NCBI GenBank assembly: GCA_016213325.1
Contig: JACRAY010000025.1
Location: 1 to 54,465, forward strand
DNA length: 54,465 nucleotides
From: Burkholderiales bacterium
GTDB taxonomy: Bacteria > Pseudomonadota > Gammaproteobacteria > Burkholderiales > Burkholderiaceae_C
Direction: 5' to 3'
The notes beneath the pieces are model-generated. The model had not been told where the DNA came from. It ran no database searches and saw only the letters and a program-made list of their open reading frames with translations. Shown here piece after piece: positions 16,922-25,060 of this stretch. The position numbers were made by a program, and so were the translations under genes. Position 1 is the first letter of the stretch. Each line of letters starts with the position of its first letter.

Positions 16922-18106
16922 TCAGGCGCGCTCGAAGATGGCCGCGATGCCTTGCCCGCCGCCGATGCACATGGTCACCAGCGCATAGCGGCCGCCGGTG
17001 CGCTTGAGCTCGTGCAGCGCCTTCACGGTGATGAGCGCGCCGGTGGCGCCGATCGGGTGGCCCAGCGAGATGCCGGAGCCGTTGGGGTTGACCTTGGCAG
17101 GGTCCAGGTCGAGGTCGCGCGACACGGCGCAGGCCTGCGCGGCAAAGGCCTCGTTGGCTTCCACCACGTCCATGTCCTTCACCTTCAGGCCGGCCATCTC
17201 CAGCACCTTGCGCGACGAAGGCACGGGGCCGATGCCCATGTACTTGGGGTCGACGCCCGCGTGCGCGTAGCCGACCAGGCGCGCCAGCGGCTGCAGCCCG
17301 CGCTTCTCGGCGACGCTGCGCTCCATCAGCACCACGGCGGCGGCCGCGTCGTTGATCCCCGAAGCGTTGCCGGCCGTCACCGTGCCGTTTTCCTTCAGGA
17401 ACGCCGGCTTCAGCTTGGCCATGTCGTCCATCGTCACGCCGGTGCGGAAGTGCTCGTCGGTGTTGAACGTGACGTCGCCCTTGCGGCCCTTGCTGACCAC
17501 GGGGACGATCTGCTCCTTGAAGTAGCCGGCGGCCGTCGCGCGCTCGGCGCGGTTGTGGCTTTCGACGGCCAGCCGGTCCTGGTCTTCGCGCGTGATGCCC
17601 CACTTGGCCGCGATGTTTTCGGCCGTCACGCCCATGTGGATGGTGTGGAACGGGTCGTGCAGCGCGCCGATCATCATGTCGACGAGCTTCGCGTCGCCCA
17701 TGCGCGCACCCCAGCGGGCCGTCATGTCGGCATAGGGCACGCGGCTCATGTTCTCGGCGCCGCCGCCGATGGCGATGTCGCAGTCGCCCAGCAGGATGGC
17801 CTGCGAGGCCGACACGATGGCCTGGAGCCCCGAGCCGCAGAGCCGGTTGACGTTGAAGGCGGGCGTGCCTTCGCCGCAGCCGCCGTTGATGGCCGCCACG
17901 CGCGACAGGTACATGTCCTTCGGCTCGGTGTTCACCACGTGGCCGAACACCACGTGGCCCACTTCGGCACCTTCCACCTGCGCGCGCGCCAGCGACTCGC
18001 GCACGACGAGCGCGCCCAGCTGGGTGGGCGGCACGTCCTTCAGGCTGCCCCCGAAGGTCCCGATGGCGGTACGCACGGCACTGACGACGACGACTTCACG
18101 GCTCAT
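16922..18106 (-). CDS. bktB: Acetyl-CoA acetyltransferase / beta-ketothiolase BktB-type
   Basis: A 394-aa thiolase that condenses or cleaves 3-oxoacyl-CoA. The nucleophile Cys90 is in NRLCGSGLQ, His350 in [10 protein letters not shown] and the acid/base Cys380 in MCIGGGQG; these numbers match those known for the Cupriavidus necator BktB. Large blocks such as [14 protein letters not shown] and [12 protein letters not shown] are also shared. BktB-type enzymes supply C4-C5 units for polyhydroxyalkanoates or work in beta-oxidation. GGAG precedes the ATG. It heads the pair with the CoA transferase. Confidence 0.92.
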   Translation of the reverse strand: MSREVVVVSAVRTAIGTFGGSLKDVPPTQLGALVVRESLARAQVEGAEVGHVVFGHVVNTEPKDMYLSRVAAINGGCGEGTPAFNVNRLCGSGLQAIVSASQAILLGDCDIAIGGGAENMSRVPYADMTARWGARMGDAKLVDMMIGALHDPFHTIHMGVTAENIAAKWGITREDQDRLAVESHNRAERATAAGYFKEQIVPVVSKGRKGDVTFNTDEHFRTGVTMDDMAKLKPAFLKENGTVTAGNASGINDAAAAVVLMERSVAEKRGLQPLARLVGYAHAGVDPKYMGIGPVPSSRKVLEMAGLKVKDMDVVEANEAFAAQACAVSRDLDLDPAKVNPNGSGISLGHPIGATGALITVKALHELKRTGGRYALVTMCIGGGQGIAAIFERA

Positions 18107-18169
18107 GATGATTTCTCCAGGCGAAACACAAAATTCTAGGCGGCGGCGATTGCGCGGTGCTGACGGCGG

Positions 18170-18898
18170 TCAATCGCGCACGTCGGCCACCGGGTTGGCG
18201 CCGAAATCGGGGCGTTCCAGCCAGGCGAGCACGCGCGCGGCGGCTTCATCGGGCGAGCTCAAGGCGTTCTTGTCTTTCAGGCCGATGAAGTTGCCAATAT
18301 CGGGGAAGCTCGCCGGGTCGGCGCTGCGCAACCGCGCCTGCATGTCGGTGTCGATCACGCCCGGCGCCAGCGAGCAGATGCGCGCGCCGTTCGGCTTGCC
18401 CGCTTCTTCCAGCGCGACGCAGCGCGAGAAGTGGTCCATGCCCGCCTTCGCCGCGCAGTACACCGCCTGCGACGCCATGGCGCGCCGACCGAGCCCCGAG
18501 CTGATGTTCAGGATGCGGCGCGGCACCTGCCACGAAGCGGTGGCGCGCAGGAATGCCCCGGTGAGCAGCAAGGGCGCTTCGAGGTCGACCCTGAGCGACT
18601 CGGACGCGTCGCTGGCGGGAATCTCGCCCAGCGGCGTGATGCGCGGCAACATGCCGGCGTTGTTGATGAGGGTGACCGAAGCGATGGACGTGGCGTCGCG
18701 CGACGCGAGCCATGTCTCCAGCCGGGCGGCTGCGGTCTCGGGCCGCGCCAGGTCCTGCTGCCACTGCTCGCAGGCCAGCGCTTCGTTGGACTTGCGCGAG
18801 ATGCACAGCAGCTGGTGCCCGGCGGCCAGCAGTTGCTGCGCCATGGCAAAGCCCATGCCGCGCGAAGCGCCGGTGAGGATGGTGAGGGGCTGGGTCAT
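18170..18898 (-). CDS. SDR family NAD(P)-dependent oxidoreductase
   Basis: A 242-aa classical short-chain dehydrogenase with a Rossmann fold. The cofactor motif TGASRGMG is at residues 9-16, NNAG near 79-82, the catalytic Ser in ISSGLG and Tyr/Lys in YCAAK. The C-terminal SLAPGVIDTDMQ is typical of sepiapterin/benzil-reductase-like SDRs, and the VTLINNAGML pattern also fits that branch. The substrate is unknown. It begins 2 nt after the stop of the intradiol dioxygenase gene, so the two are one operon; bktB follows 63 bp downstream. Confidence 0.86.
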   Translation of the reverse strand: MTQPLTILTGASRGMGFAMAQQLLAAGHQLLCISRKSNEALACEQWQQDLARPETAAARLETWLASRDATSIASVTLINNAGMLPRITPLGEIPASDASESLRVDLEAPLLLTGAFLRATASWQVPRRILNISSGLGRRAMASQAVYCAAKAGMDHFSRCVALEEAGKPNGARICSLAPGVIDTDMQARLRSADPASFPDIGNFIGLKDKNALSSPDEAAARVLAWLERPDFGANPVADVRD

Positions 18899-18900
18899 GG

Positions 18901-19524
18901 TCAGGCCGCAACCACGATGGGAAAGCTCGCCTGCAGGCCGTCGCTGCCCGGCCTGAAGGCCACTGTCAGCGCTGCGCGGTCTTCGGCGCGCAGGCTGCGC
19001 CAGAGGAAGTCGCGCTCGTTGTTGGCGTCGCCTTCCACGTACAACTGGGTGGTGAGCAGCTCACGCTGCTGCAGCTTCACCTTCACATGGATGTGCGGCG
19101 TGCGGCCGCTGTACGGCGCCGGCCGGAGCGTGTGGAAGCGATAGCGGCCGTCGGCACCCGCGACGACCTTGCCGAAGCCCTGGAAAGCGGGGTCGGCCCG
19201 GCCGCGGTCGCCGGGATGGTGGTAGTGGCCCGCTTCGTCGCACTGCCAGATTTCGACTTGCGCGCCGCCCACCGGCTTGCCCTGCAGGTCGAGCACCTGC
19301 CCTTCGACCCAGGCAGGCGTGCCCTTGGTGTACCGCATGGCGCCGTTGCGCAGCAGGTCGAAGTCGCTGTCGGCCGGGATCTCCACCGGGTAGAACGGGC
19401 CCTCGGTCTGCCGCGGGGTCGCGCGCAGCCTGGTTTGCGCGTGCACTCGGGTCCAGCAGAAAGGCAGGGCGACCAGCGCTGCGGCAGCGGCGCGGCGCGA
19501 CGGGTGGGGCAGGTGACGGGCCAT
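18901..19524 (-). CDS. Secreted intradiol ring-cleavage dioxygenase-like protein
   Basis: A 207-aa protein with an N-terminal signal peptide containing a twin-arginine-like SRRAAAAALVAL. The mature part shows the catechol/protocatechuate dioxygenase fold: VEIWQCDEAGHYHHPGD, YRFHTLRPAPYSGRTPHIHV and FLWRSL. The Fe(III) ligands would be the Tyr in GHYHH, the Tyr in RPAPY and the two His of HIH. Secreted members are known but few are characterised; the catechol-like substrate is not identified. It is the first gene of an operon with the SDR. Confidence 0.83.
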   Translation of the reverse strand: MARHLPHPSRRAAAAALVALPFCWTRVHAQTRLRATPRQTEGPFYPVEIPADSDFDLLRNGAMRYTKGTPAWVEGQVLDLQGKPVGGAQVEIWQCDEAGHYHHPGDRGRADPAFQGFGKVVAGADGRYRFHTLRPAPYSGRTPHIHVKVKLQQRELLTTQLYVEGDANNERDFLWRSLRAEDRAALTVAFRPGSDGLQASFPIVVAA

Positions 19525-19532
19525 CGGGGCTC

Positions 19533-20168
19533 CTAGAAGGGCACTCGGCTTTCGAATGCTATCGCTTCGCCGGACATCGGGTGGAACAACTGCAGCCCGG
19601 CCGCATGCAGCAGCAGGCGGGGGGCGGCGTCGCGCACTTCGGGTGGAGCGTACAGCGGATCGCCGAGGATGGGGTGGCCGATGGCCTGCAGGTGCACGCG
19701 CAGCTGGTGCGAGCGGCCGGTGAGGGGTTCGAGTTCGACGCGGGTGGAGTGGGGAAGGGACTCCATGACCCGCCACCGCGTCACGCTCGGCTTGCCCTTC
19801 TCCGCGTCCACCACCTGCCGCGGCCGATTCTCCCAGTCGACCGCCAGCGGCAGGTCGATGCGCTGCCAATCGCCGGGCGGCAACTCGCCCGCCACCACGG
19901 CCACATAGCGCTTGCCGACTTCGCGCCGCTCGAAGGCCAGGCCCAGGCGCCGCTGTGCCTCGGCCCCGCGGCCCATGATGAAAAGGCCCGAGGTGGCCTG
20001 GTCGAGCCGGTGCACGACCAGCGCGTCGGGCCACATCGCGCGCGCCCGCGCCGACAGGCAGTCCTGCTTGTTGGGGCCGCGCCCCGGCACCGAGAGCATC
20101 CCCGCGGGCTTGTCCAGCACCAGCAGGTGCTCATCCATGTAGACCAGCCCTTCGGATAATCCGCCCAT
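19533..20168 (-). CDS. RluA-family RNA pseudouridine synthase without S4 domain
   Basis: A 211-aa enzyme that isomerises uridine to pseudouridine in rRNA or tRNA. The catalytic Asp56 lies in HRLDQATSG (53-61), and KPAGMLSVPG, GKRYVAVV, LEPLTGRSHQLRVH and GHPILGDPLY are family blocks. Its length and lack of an S4 domain resemble E. coli RluA. The ATG at 20168 overlaps the divergent DUF486 ATG on the other strand; AAGGA lies 5 nt upstream within that gene, which supports this start. The ATG at 20138 is a shorter alternative. Confidence 0.83.
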   Translation of the reverse strand: MGGLSEGLVYMDEHLLVLDKPAGMLSVPGRGPNKQDCLSARARAMWPDALVVHRLDQATSGLFIMGRGAEAQRRLGLAFERREVGKRYVAVVAGELPPGDWQRIDLPLAVDWENRPRQVVDAEKGKPSVTRWRVMESLPHSTRVELEPLTGRSHQLRVHLQAIGHPILGDPLYAPPEVRDAAPRLLLHAAGLQLFHPMSGEAIAFESRVPF

Positions 20169-20535
20169 GAGCGTCCTTGCTTCCATCCCGTTTTCGCTGC
20201 AGGCCATCCTGCTCCTGGTAGCCTCCAACGTGTTCATGACGATGGCCTGGTACGGCCACCTGAAGAATCTGGCCACCGCGCCCTGGTACACGGCGGCACT
20301 GGTCAGCTGGGGCATCGCGCTGGCCGAGTATCTCCTGCAGGTGCCCGCCAACCGCATCGGCTTCCAGCAGGCCGGCTACTCGGTGGGCCAGCTCAAGATC
20401 ATGCAGGAAGTGATCACGCTGGGGGTCTTCGTGCCGTTCGCGGCGATGTACCTGGAGGAGCCGCTGAAGCTGGATTACCTGTGGGCGGCCCTGTGCCTGG
20501 TGGGCGCCGTCTATTTCATATTCCGCAACGGGTGA
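20167..20535 (+). CDS. DUF486 / DMT-superfamily small membrane protein
   Basis: A 122-aa protein with four predicted membrane helices (LQAILLLVASNVFMTMAWYG, APWYTAALVSWGIALAEYLL, QEVITLGVFVPFAAMYL, WAALCLVGAVYFIF). The family pattern EYLLQVPANRIG...GYSVGQLKIMQEVI is clear. DUF486 proteins are distant drug/metabolite-transporter relatives of unknown substrate. The start codon overlaps that of the minus-strand pseudouridine synthase gene, so its promoter must lie inside that coding region. No strong SD is visible. Confidence 0.85.
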   Translation: MSVLASIPFSLQAILLLVASNVFMTMAWYGHLKNLATAPWYTAALVSWGIALAEYLLQVPANRIGFQQAGYSVGQLKIMQEVITLGVFVPFAAMYLEEPLKLDYLWAALCLVGAVYFIFRNG

Positions 20536-20544
20536 CTGTCGGGT

Positions 20545-20560
20545 GGCGAGTACACTCGCC
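20545..20560. promoter_or_regulatory. Hairpin and -10-like element before the phosphate transport genes
   Basis: GGCGAG and CTCGCC pair around TACA (20545-20560), and TACACT (20551-20556) would serve as a -10 element with transcription starting near 20563. The stem overlaps the putative -10. It could also be the terminator of the DUF486 gene, although no T-run follows. Confidence 0.3.
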
Positions 20561-20592
20561 CGCAACTTCCCCCCGAGACCCCAGGAGCGCCC

Positions 20593-21240
20593 ATGCTGTT
20601 CGGCAAACTGTTGCCCCGAGAAGGCAACTTCTTCGAGATGTTCAACCAGCATGCGGACAAGATCGTGGAGGCGGCGCGCGCCTTCTCGCAGCTGGTGGCG
20701 AACTACAACGACCCGCACCTGCGCGAGCAGTACAACCGCGACGTGGACAACGCCGAGCGCGCCGCCGACAAGGTGACGCACGAGGTCAACCGCCTGCTCC
20801 ACAAGACCTTCATCACGCCCATCGACCGCGACCAGATCCACAAGCTGATCAACACCATGGACGACGTGGCCGACCTGATCCAGGACTCGGCCGAGACGAT
20901 GGCGCTGTACGACGTGCAGAAGATGACCGAGGAGATCACGCGCCTGACCGACCTGAGCGTGAAGTGCTGCGAGCGCGTGAAGGAAGCGGTGTCGCTGCTG
21001 GGCAAGCTGTCCAACCCGGCGTCGGCCGAGGCGGCGCTGAAGACCTGCGAGGAGATCGACCGGCTCGAGTCCGACGCCGACCGCGTGATGCGCTCGGCCA
21101 TGAGCAAGCTGTTTCGCGAGCAGACGAACGTGCTGGAGGTGATCAAGCTCAAGGCGATCTACGAGCTGCTGGAGACGATCACCGACAAGTGCGAGGACGT
21201 GGCCAACGTCGTCGAGGGCATCATCCTCGAGCACTCGTAA
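20593..21240 (+). CDS. DUF47 (PhoU-like) phosphate transport accessory protein
   Basis: A 215-aa all-helical cytosolic protein of the DUF47/PhoU superfamily. It opens MLFGKLLPREGNFFEMF and contains the metal-binding ExxxD-type repeats DNAERAADKVTHEV and EEIDRLESDADRVM, each a three-helix half. Proteins of this family sit next to PiT transporters and are thought to control them. The PiT gene follows after 13 bp on the same strand, as expected. GGAGCGCCC precedes the ATG. Confidence 0.9.
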   Translation: MLFGKLLPREGNFFEMFNQHADKIVEAARAFSQLVANYNDPHLREQYNRDVDNAERAADKVTHEVNRLLHKTFITPIDRDQIHKLINTMDDVADLIQDSAETMALYDVQKMTEEITRLTDLSVKCCERVKEAVSLLGKLSNPASAEAALKTCEEIDRLESDADRVMRSAMSKLFREQTNVLEVIKLKAIYELLETITDKCEDVANVVEGIILEHS

Positions 21241-21253
21241 GGGGCCGGCCGAG

Positions 21254-22264
21254 ATGGAAGCGACTCAAGCGGCCCTGTGGGTCGTGATCATGCTGGTGGC
21301 CGTGGCCCTGCTGTTCGACTTCATGAACGGGTTCCACGACGCGGCGAACTCCATCGCCACGGTGGTGTCCACCGGCGTCCTGAAGCCCGCGCAGGCGGTG
21401 CTGTTCGCGGCCGCCTTCAACTTCATCGCGATCTTCGTGTTCCACCTGAGCGTGGCGGCCACGATCGGCAAGGGCATCGTGGAGCCCGGCATCGTGGACA
21501 CCCACGTGGTGTTCGGGGCGCTGGTCGGCGCGATCACCTGGAACGTGATCACGTGGTGGTACGGCATCCCCAGCAGCTCGTCGCACGCGCTGATCGGCGG
21601 CATCGTCGGCGCCACCATCGCCAAGGCGGGCTCGGGCGCGCTGATCGGCGCGGGCGTGATGAAGACGGTGGTCTTCATCTTCGTGTCGCCCTTCCTGGGC
21701 TTCCTGCTCGGCTCGCTCATGATGGTGCTCGTGTCCAACGTGTTTCGCCGGTCGCGGCCATCGGGTGTGGACAGGTGGTTCCGGCGCCTGCAGCTGGTTT
21801 CGGCCGGTGCCTACAGCCTCGGCCATGGCGGCAACGATGCACAGAAGACCATCGGCATCATCTGGCTGCTGCTGATCGCCACCGGCTACGTGAGCGCCGG
21901 CGACAAGTCGCCGCCCATCTGGGTGATCGTGAGCTGCTACATCGCCATCGCCATCGGCACCATGTTCGGCGGCTGGCGCATCGTCAAGACGATGGGGCAG
22001 AAGATCACCAAGCTCAAGCCGGTGGGCGGGTTCTGTGCGGAGACCGGCGGCGCGATCACGCTGTTCCTGGCCACCGCGCTGGGCATCCCGGTGTCGACCA
22101 CCCACACGATCACGGGGGCCATCGTGGGGGTGGGCTCCACGCAGCGCGCCAGCGCGGTGCGCTGGGGCGTTGCAGGCAACATCGTCTGGGCCTGGATCTT
22201 CACCATCCCGGCCAGCGCCTTCGTCGCCGCCATCGCCTACTGGTTCAGCCTGCAGGTTTTCTAG
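21254..22264 (+). CDS. pit: Inorganic phosphate transporter, PiT family
   Basis: A 336-aa inner-membrane permease with about 10 TM segments. Both PiT signature repeats are present: GFHDAANSIATVV at residues 26-38 and SLGHGGNDAQKTIG near 196-209, plus GIPSSSSHALIGG and GIPVSTTHTITG. It takes up phosphate, usually as a neutral metal-phosphate complex, with protons. Its length is at the short end of the family, typical of the DUF47-linked type. It is the second gene of the phosphate operon. No Pho-box was recognised upstream. Confidence 0.92.
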   Translation: MEATQAALWVVIMLVAVALLFDFMNGFHDAANSIATVVSTGVLKPAQAVLFAAAFNFIAIFVFHLSVAATIGKGIVEPGIVDTHVVFGALVGAITWNVITWWYGIPSSSSHALIGGIVGATIAKAGSGALIGAGVMKTVVFIFVSPFLGFLLGSLMMVLVSNVFRRSRPSGVDRWFRRLQLVSAGAYSLGHGGNDAQKTIGIIWLLLIATGYVSAGDKSPPIWVIVSCYIAIAIGTMFGGWRIVKTMGQKITKLKPVGGFCAETGGAITLFLATALGIPVSTTHTITGAIVGVGSTQRASAVRWGVAGNIVWAWIFTIPASAFVAAIAYWFSLQVF

Positions 22265-22265
22265 G

Positions 22266-22799
22266 CTAGGCTGCGGGCGGCAGTGCCGGCGGGTTGGGGT
22301 GCAGGCGCGCCATGCACAGCGCGTCGATGAAGCGCCCGTTCTTGATCGCGTAGGCGCGGTGCCGCCCTTCCTCGACGAAGCCGAAGCTGCGGTACAGCGC
22401 GATGGCGGGGTCGTTGTCCGCGTGCACGACGAGTTCCACACGCAGGATGCCGGCCCAGTTGTCGGCCCACTGCAGCAGCCTTTCGATGAGCCGGCGGCCG
22501 AGTCCCTTGCCTTGCCATTCTTCGGCGATGCCGATGCCGAGCATGCGCACGTGCTGGCGGCGCATGCTCAGGCCCGCGAGGTGCAGGCCCGCCGACCCGA
22601 CGATTTCGCCGTCGGCTTCAGCCACCAGCCGGCAGGTGCCGGGCTCGATCTTCTGCATGTGTTCCACACGCGATGCCACTGCCATGTCGGGCAGCTGCAG
22701 CGTGCCTTCGAACGTGCCGGGTCGGCCGATGAGGGCGGAGACGCCCGCTGCGTCCGATGGCTCCATGGCGCGGATGGTCACGGCTTCGGCGCGGTCCAT
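22266..22799 (-). CDS. GNAT N-acetyltransferase, YhhY-like
   Basis: A 177-aa acetyltransferase. It shows TFEGTLQLPD near the N-terminus, VRMLGIGIAEEWQGKGLGRRLIERLL for acetyl-CoA binding, and LVVHADNDPAIALYRSFGFVEEG, all in the order of E. coli YhhY, which N-acetylates some amino acids. The C-terminal YAIKNGRFIDALCMARL is also YhhY-like. AAGGAG lies 7-8 nt before the ATG. It converges on the PiT gene, with stops almost touching. Its natural substrate is unknown. Confidence 0.85.
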   Translation of the reverse strand: MDRAEAVTIRAMEPSDAAGVSALIGRPGTFEGTLQLPDMAVASRVEHMQKIEPGTCRLVAEADGEIVGSAGLHLAGLSMRRQHVRMLGIGIAEEWQGKGLGRRLIERLLQWADNWAGILRVELVVHADNDPAIALYRSFGFVEEGRHRAYAIKNGRFIDALCMARLHPNPPALPPAA

Positions 22800-22893
22800 T
22801 GCTGTGCTCCTTGGTGGGTGGGAATGGACGCTCCAAGATAGCGCATGCTCATCGGTTGCGGGTATGCGGGTTTGGCATGGGGCCATGCCTCTC

Positions 22894-23090
22894 GTCATCA
22901 CCGCGCGGGGCGGGGACCCAGGGCTTCCGGCTTGGCTTTGAACGCAGAAGACGCAGAAATTGCGCAGAAGATGCAGAAGAAATTGCCAAATTTCCTTTTG
23001 AATTCTTTCTGCGGTTTCTGCGTACTTCTGCGTCTTCTGCGTTCAAGACTCAAGAGGAAAGCCCTGGGTCCCCGCCTGCGCGGGGATGAC
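22894..23090. repeat. Composite long inverted repeat (MITE-like element)
   Basis: A 197-bp element. Outer arms at 22894-22926 and 23059-23090 are inverted copies of a GC-rich unit (core GGGGACCCAGGGCTT). Inner arms at 22937-22959 and 23025-23047 are inverted copies built on GAACGCAGAAGACGCAGAA. The centre is AT-rich (TTGCCAAATTTCC region), unlike its surroundings. It contains no ORF of note. It fills most of the 290-bp gap between 22799 and 23090. Its right end is the last base of the TAG stop of the TM2 gene. Confidence 0.75.
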
Positions 23091-23530
23091 TATTGCGAGA
23101 TCTTCCGCCCTTCTTCCACCTGGTGCTCGAAGTACCGCTGGAAGCTGAACGCGATGCTGGCCATCAGCACACCCGCGCCAATCATCAGCGAGACCACGAT
23201 CGCGCCGATGGTGTACCAGGTGGTGCCGCCGGCCGGGTTCTCCGGCGGCTGGTTGAACTTCGCGTTCCACTTCTCGCGCTCGGTCAACCCGTAGACGATG
23301 GCCGTCAGGCAGCAGCCCGCGATGGTGAACCCGAAGAGGGGAATCAGCAGCCAGCTGAGCGTATCGTCCTGCCCGAACTGCAGGACCCGCTCGATGCCAT
23401 ACAGCCCCAGTGCGGTGGGGATCGGCAGCAGCCAGCCCCAGATGTCCCCCAGCCCGTGCAGGTAGAAGCGGTGCAGTCCCAGCGGCCCGCCGAAGAAGGC
23501 CAGCCATGCGGCAACGGTCTTGCGCTTCAT
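23090..23530 (-). CDS. TM2-domain membrane protein
   Basis: A 146-aa protein. The N-terminus is a TM2 domain: KTVAAWLAFFGGPLGLHRFYLHGL followed by a second helix (residues about 2-60), which carries the family's G-xx-G-xHRFY motif. Two more hydrophobic helices follow (TIAGCCLTAIVYGL and GAIVVSLMIGAGVLMASIAF). Function is unknown. The ATG overlaps the stop of the upstream GNAT gene (ATGA), indicating coupling. The stop codon abuts a composite repeat, so the original C-terminus may have been altered. Confidence 0.75.
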   Translation of the reverse strand: MKRKTVAAWLAFFGGPLGLHRFYLHGLGDIWGWLLPIPTALGLYGIERVLQFGQDDTLSWLLIPLFGFTIAGCCLTAIVYGLTEREKWNAKFNQPPENPAGGTTWYTIGAIVVSLMIGAGVLMASIAFSFQRYFEHQVEEGRKISQ

Positions 23531-24048
23531 TCGGGCGCCGTGCGGTCGGCTTCGCCCAGCGGCTTTTCCATCAGCACGATGTCGAGCCACTTGCCGAACT
23601 TCCAGCCGCAGGACCGGATGATGCCCACGTGGTCGAAGCCGCTGCTGCGATGCACCCCCACCGAGCCCTCGTTGGCCGTGTCGCCGATGACAGCGATGAG
23701 CTTGCGCACGCCGGCCGCCTCGGCCTGGCTCATCAGTGCGGCCAGCAGCCGCTTGCCCAGCCCGCGGCCGCGCGCCTCTTCGTGCAGGTAGATCGAGTCC
23801 TCGGCCGAGAAGCGGTAGGCGGGCCGGGGCTTGAACCACTGGCAGTAGGCGAAGCCCAGCACCTTGCCTTCGTCTTCCGCCACCAGGTAGGGCAGGCCCT
23901 TGGCCAGTACGTCCGCGCGGCGGGCTGCCATGTCGGCCTCGGTGGGCGGCGTGGTCTCGAAAGTGCCCGTGCCGTGGAGCACGTGGTGGCCGTAGATTGC
24001 CGTGATGGCGGGGACGTCGTCGTCCCGGCTGGTTCGTATCGTGAGCAT
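23527..24048 (-). CDS. GNAT N-acetyltransferase, phosphinothricin acetyltransferase-like
   Basis: A 173-aa acetyltransferase with the PAT/Bar pattern: GHHVLHGTGTFETTPPTEADM, YCQWFKPRPAYRFSAEDSIYL, then the acetyl-CoA site EEARGRGLGKRLLAALM and VGVHRSSGFDHVG. Members acetylate phosphinothricin, methionine sulfoximine or related amino acids; the native substrate is usually unknown. I prefer the start at MLTIRT (24048) because a longer version from 24072 would cross the rpsP -10 element. It is coupled to the TM2 gene by an ATGA overlap. Confidence 0.82.
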   Translation of the reverse strand: MLTIRTSRDDDVPAITAIYGHHVLHGTGTFETTPPTEADMAARRADVLAKGLPYLVAEDEGKVLGFAYCQWFKPRPAYRFSAEDSIYLHEEARGRGLGKRLLAALMSQAEAAGVRKLIAVIGDTANEGSVGVHRSSGFDHVGIIRSCGWKFGKWLDIVLMEKPLGEADRTAPE

Positions 24049-24063
24049 TTCGGTCGAAAAGGT

Positions 24064-24069
24064 TATAAT
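24064..24069 (+). promoter_or_regulatory. Perfect -10 element (TATAAT), probable rpsP promoter
   Basis: TATAAT lies 104 nt before rpsP. A weak -35 candidate (TGAGCA) is 16 bp upstream. A strong -10 is expected for a ribosomal protein operon, and the implied leader of about 95 nt fits such operons. Confidence 0.55.
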
Positions 24070-24173
24070 CATCGGCTTTTCAGCGTGTCGCTGGCCGGGT
24101 GGCCGTTTGCGCGTGTCTCAACGCTGAAGGAATCCGGGGCTTTGCCGCCCCAACACCACCCGAAGGATAAGAC

Positions 24174-24437
24174 ATGGTCGTCATTCGACTCTCCCGCGGC
24201 GGCTCCAAGGCCCGTCCGTTCTACAACATCGTGGTTGCCGACAAGCGCATCCGCCGCGACGGCCGCTTCATCGAGCGCCTGGGTTTCTACAACCCGATCG
24301 CCAAGGAAGGCGAAGAAGGCCTGCGCGTCGCGCAAGACCGCCTGACCTACTGGGAAGGCGTGGGCGCGCAAGCGTCGCCCACCGTCACCCGCCTGCTGAA
24401 GCAAGCTGCAGCCAAGACCGCGCCCGCCGCGGCTTAA
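24174..24437 (+). CDS. rpsP: 30S ribosomal protein S16
   Basis: An 87-aa ribosomal protein that binds 16S rRNA during early 30S assembly. It opens [23 protein letters not shown] and continues [15 protein letters not shown], the universal S16 signature. Length and basic composition are normal. It is followed by rimM after 6 nt, as in most bacteria. The usual third and fourth genes, trmD and rplS, are not next but about 10.5 kb further on. Confidence 0.97.
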   Translation: MVVIRLSRGGSKARPFYNIVVADKRIRRDGRFIERLGFYNPIAKEGEEGLRVAQDRLTYWEGVGAQASPTVTRLLKQAAAKTAPAAA

Positions 24438-24443
24438 AGGCCG

Positions 24444-25007
24444 ATGACGCCCGGGGTCGAGCCGGCGGAGCTACCCGCCGACGCCATCGAAGTCGGGCGC
24501 ATTGCCGATGCATGGGGCATCAAGGGCTGGTTCAAGGTCCTGCCCCACAGCGCCTCTCCCGAGGCGCTTTTTTCTTCCAAGCGCTGGTTCCTGCAGCCGC
24601 CGGAGCGGGGCGCCAAGTCCTTCACCGGCACGGTGCTGCTACGCGTGAAGGAAGTCAAGGAACACTCCGGCTCCATCGTCGTGCACGCCCACGACATCCA
24701 TGACCGCGACCATGCCGAGGCGCTGAAGGGCGCGCGAATCTTCGTGCCGCGGTCGATGTTCCCCACCGCGGGCGACGACGAGTACTACTGGGTCGACCTG
24801 CTCGGGCTGGCGGTGGTCAACCGCGAAGGGCTCATGCTGGGCACGGTGAAGGACCTCATGTCGACCGGGCCCCAGACGGTGTTGGTGCTCGGGTACGAAG
24901 AAGGCGGCAAGGCGCTCGAGCGCATGGTGCCTTTCGTCAGCGCGTACGTCGACAAGGTGGACCTGGCGGGCCGCCTGATCACCGTTGACTGGCAGCCGGA
25001 CTACTAG
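24444..25007 (+). CDS. rimM: Ribosome maturation factor RimM
   Basis: A 187-aa factor for the maturation of the 16S rRNA 3' domain; it binds S19. An N-terminal beta-barrel begins IEVGRIADAWGIKGWFKVLP and a C-terminal PRC-barrel contains DEYYWVDLLGLAVVNREG and LGTVKDLMSTGPQTVLVL, ending in the characteristic VPFVSAYVDKVDLAGRLI. It is cotranscribed with rpsP. After its stop the plus-strand operon ends and a convergent gene follows. Confidence 0.96.
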   Translation: MTPGVEPAELPADAIEVGRIADAWGIKGWFKVLPHSASPEALFSSKRWFLQPPERGAKSFTGTVLLRVKEVKEHSGSIVVHAHDIHDRDHAEALKGARIFVPRSMFPTAGDDEYYWVDLLGLAVVNREGLMLGTVKDLMSTGPQTVLVLGYEEGGKALERMVPFVSAYVDKVDLAGRLITVDWQPDY

Positions 25008-25060
25008 CCGGTCCTAAGGATCGCCCTCGCGAGGTGACTACCTCACGGCCCGCCATGAAC

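Noticed and set aside
22941..23045. CRISPR-like repetition of GCAGAAG units
   Set aside because: The units are short, irregular and inverted within one composite element; there are no spacers of constant length.
25021..25050. Terminator between rimM and pbpG
   Set aside because: Only a 5-bp stem (GAGGT/ACCTC) without a T-run is present; too weak to call.
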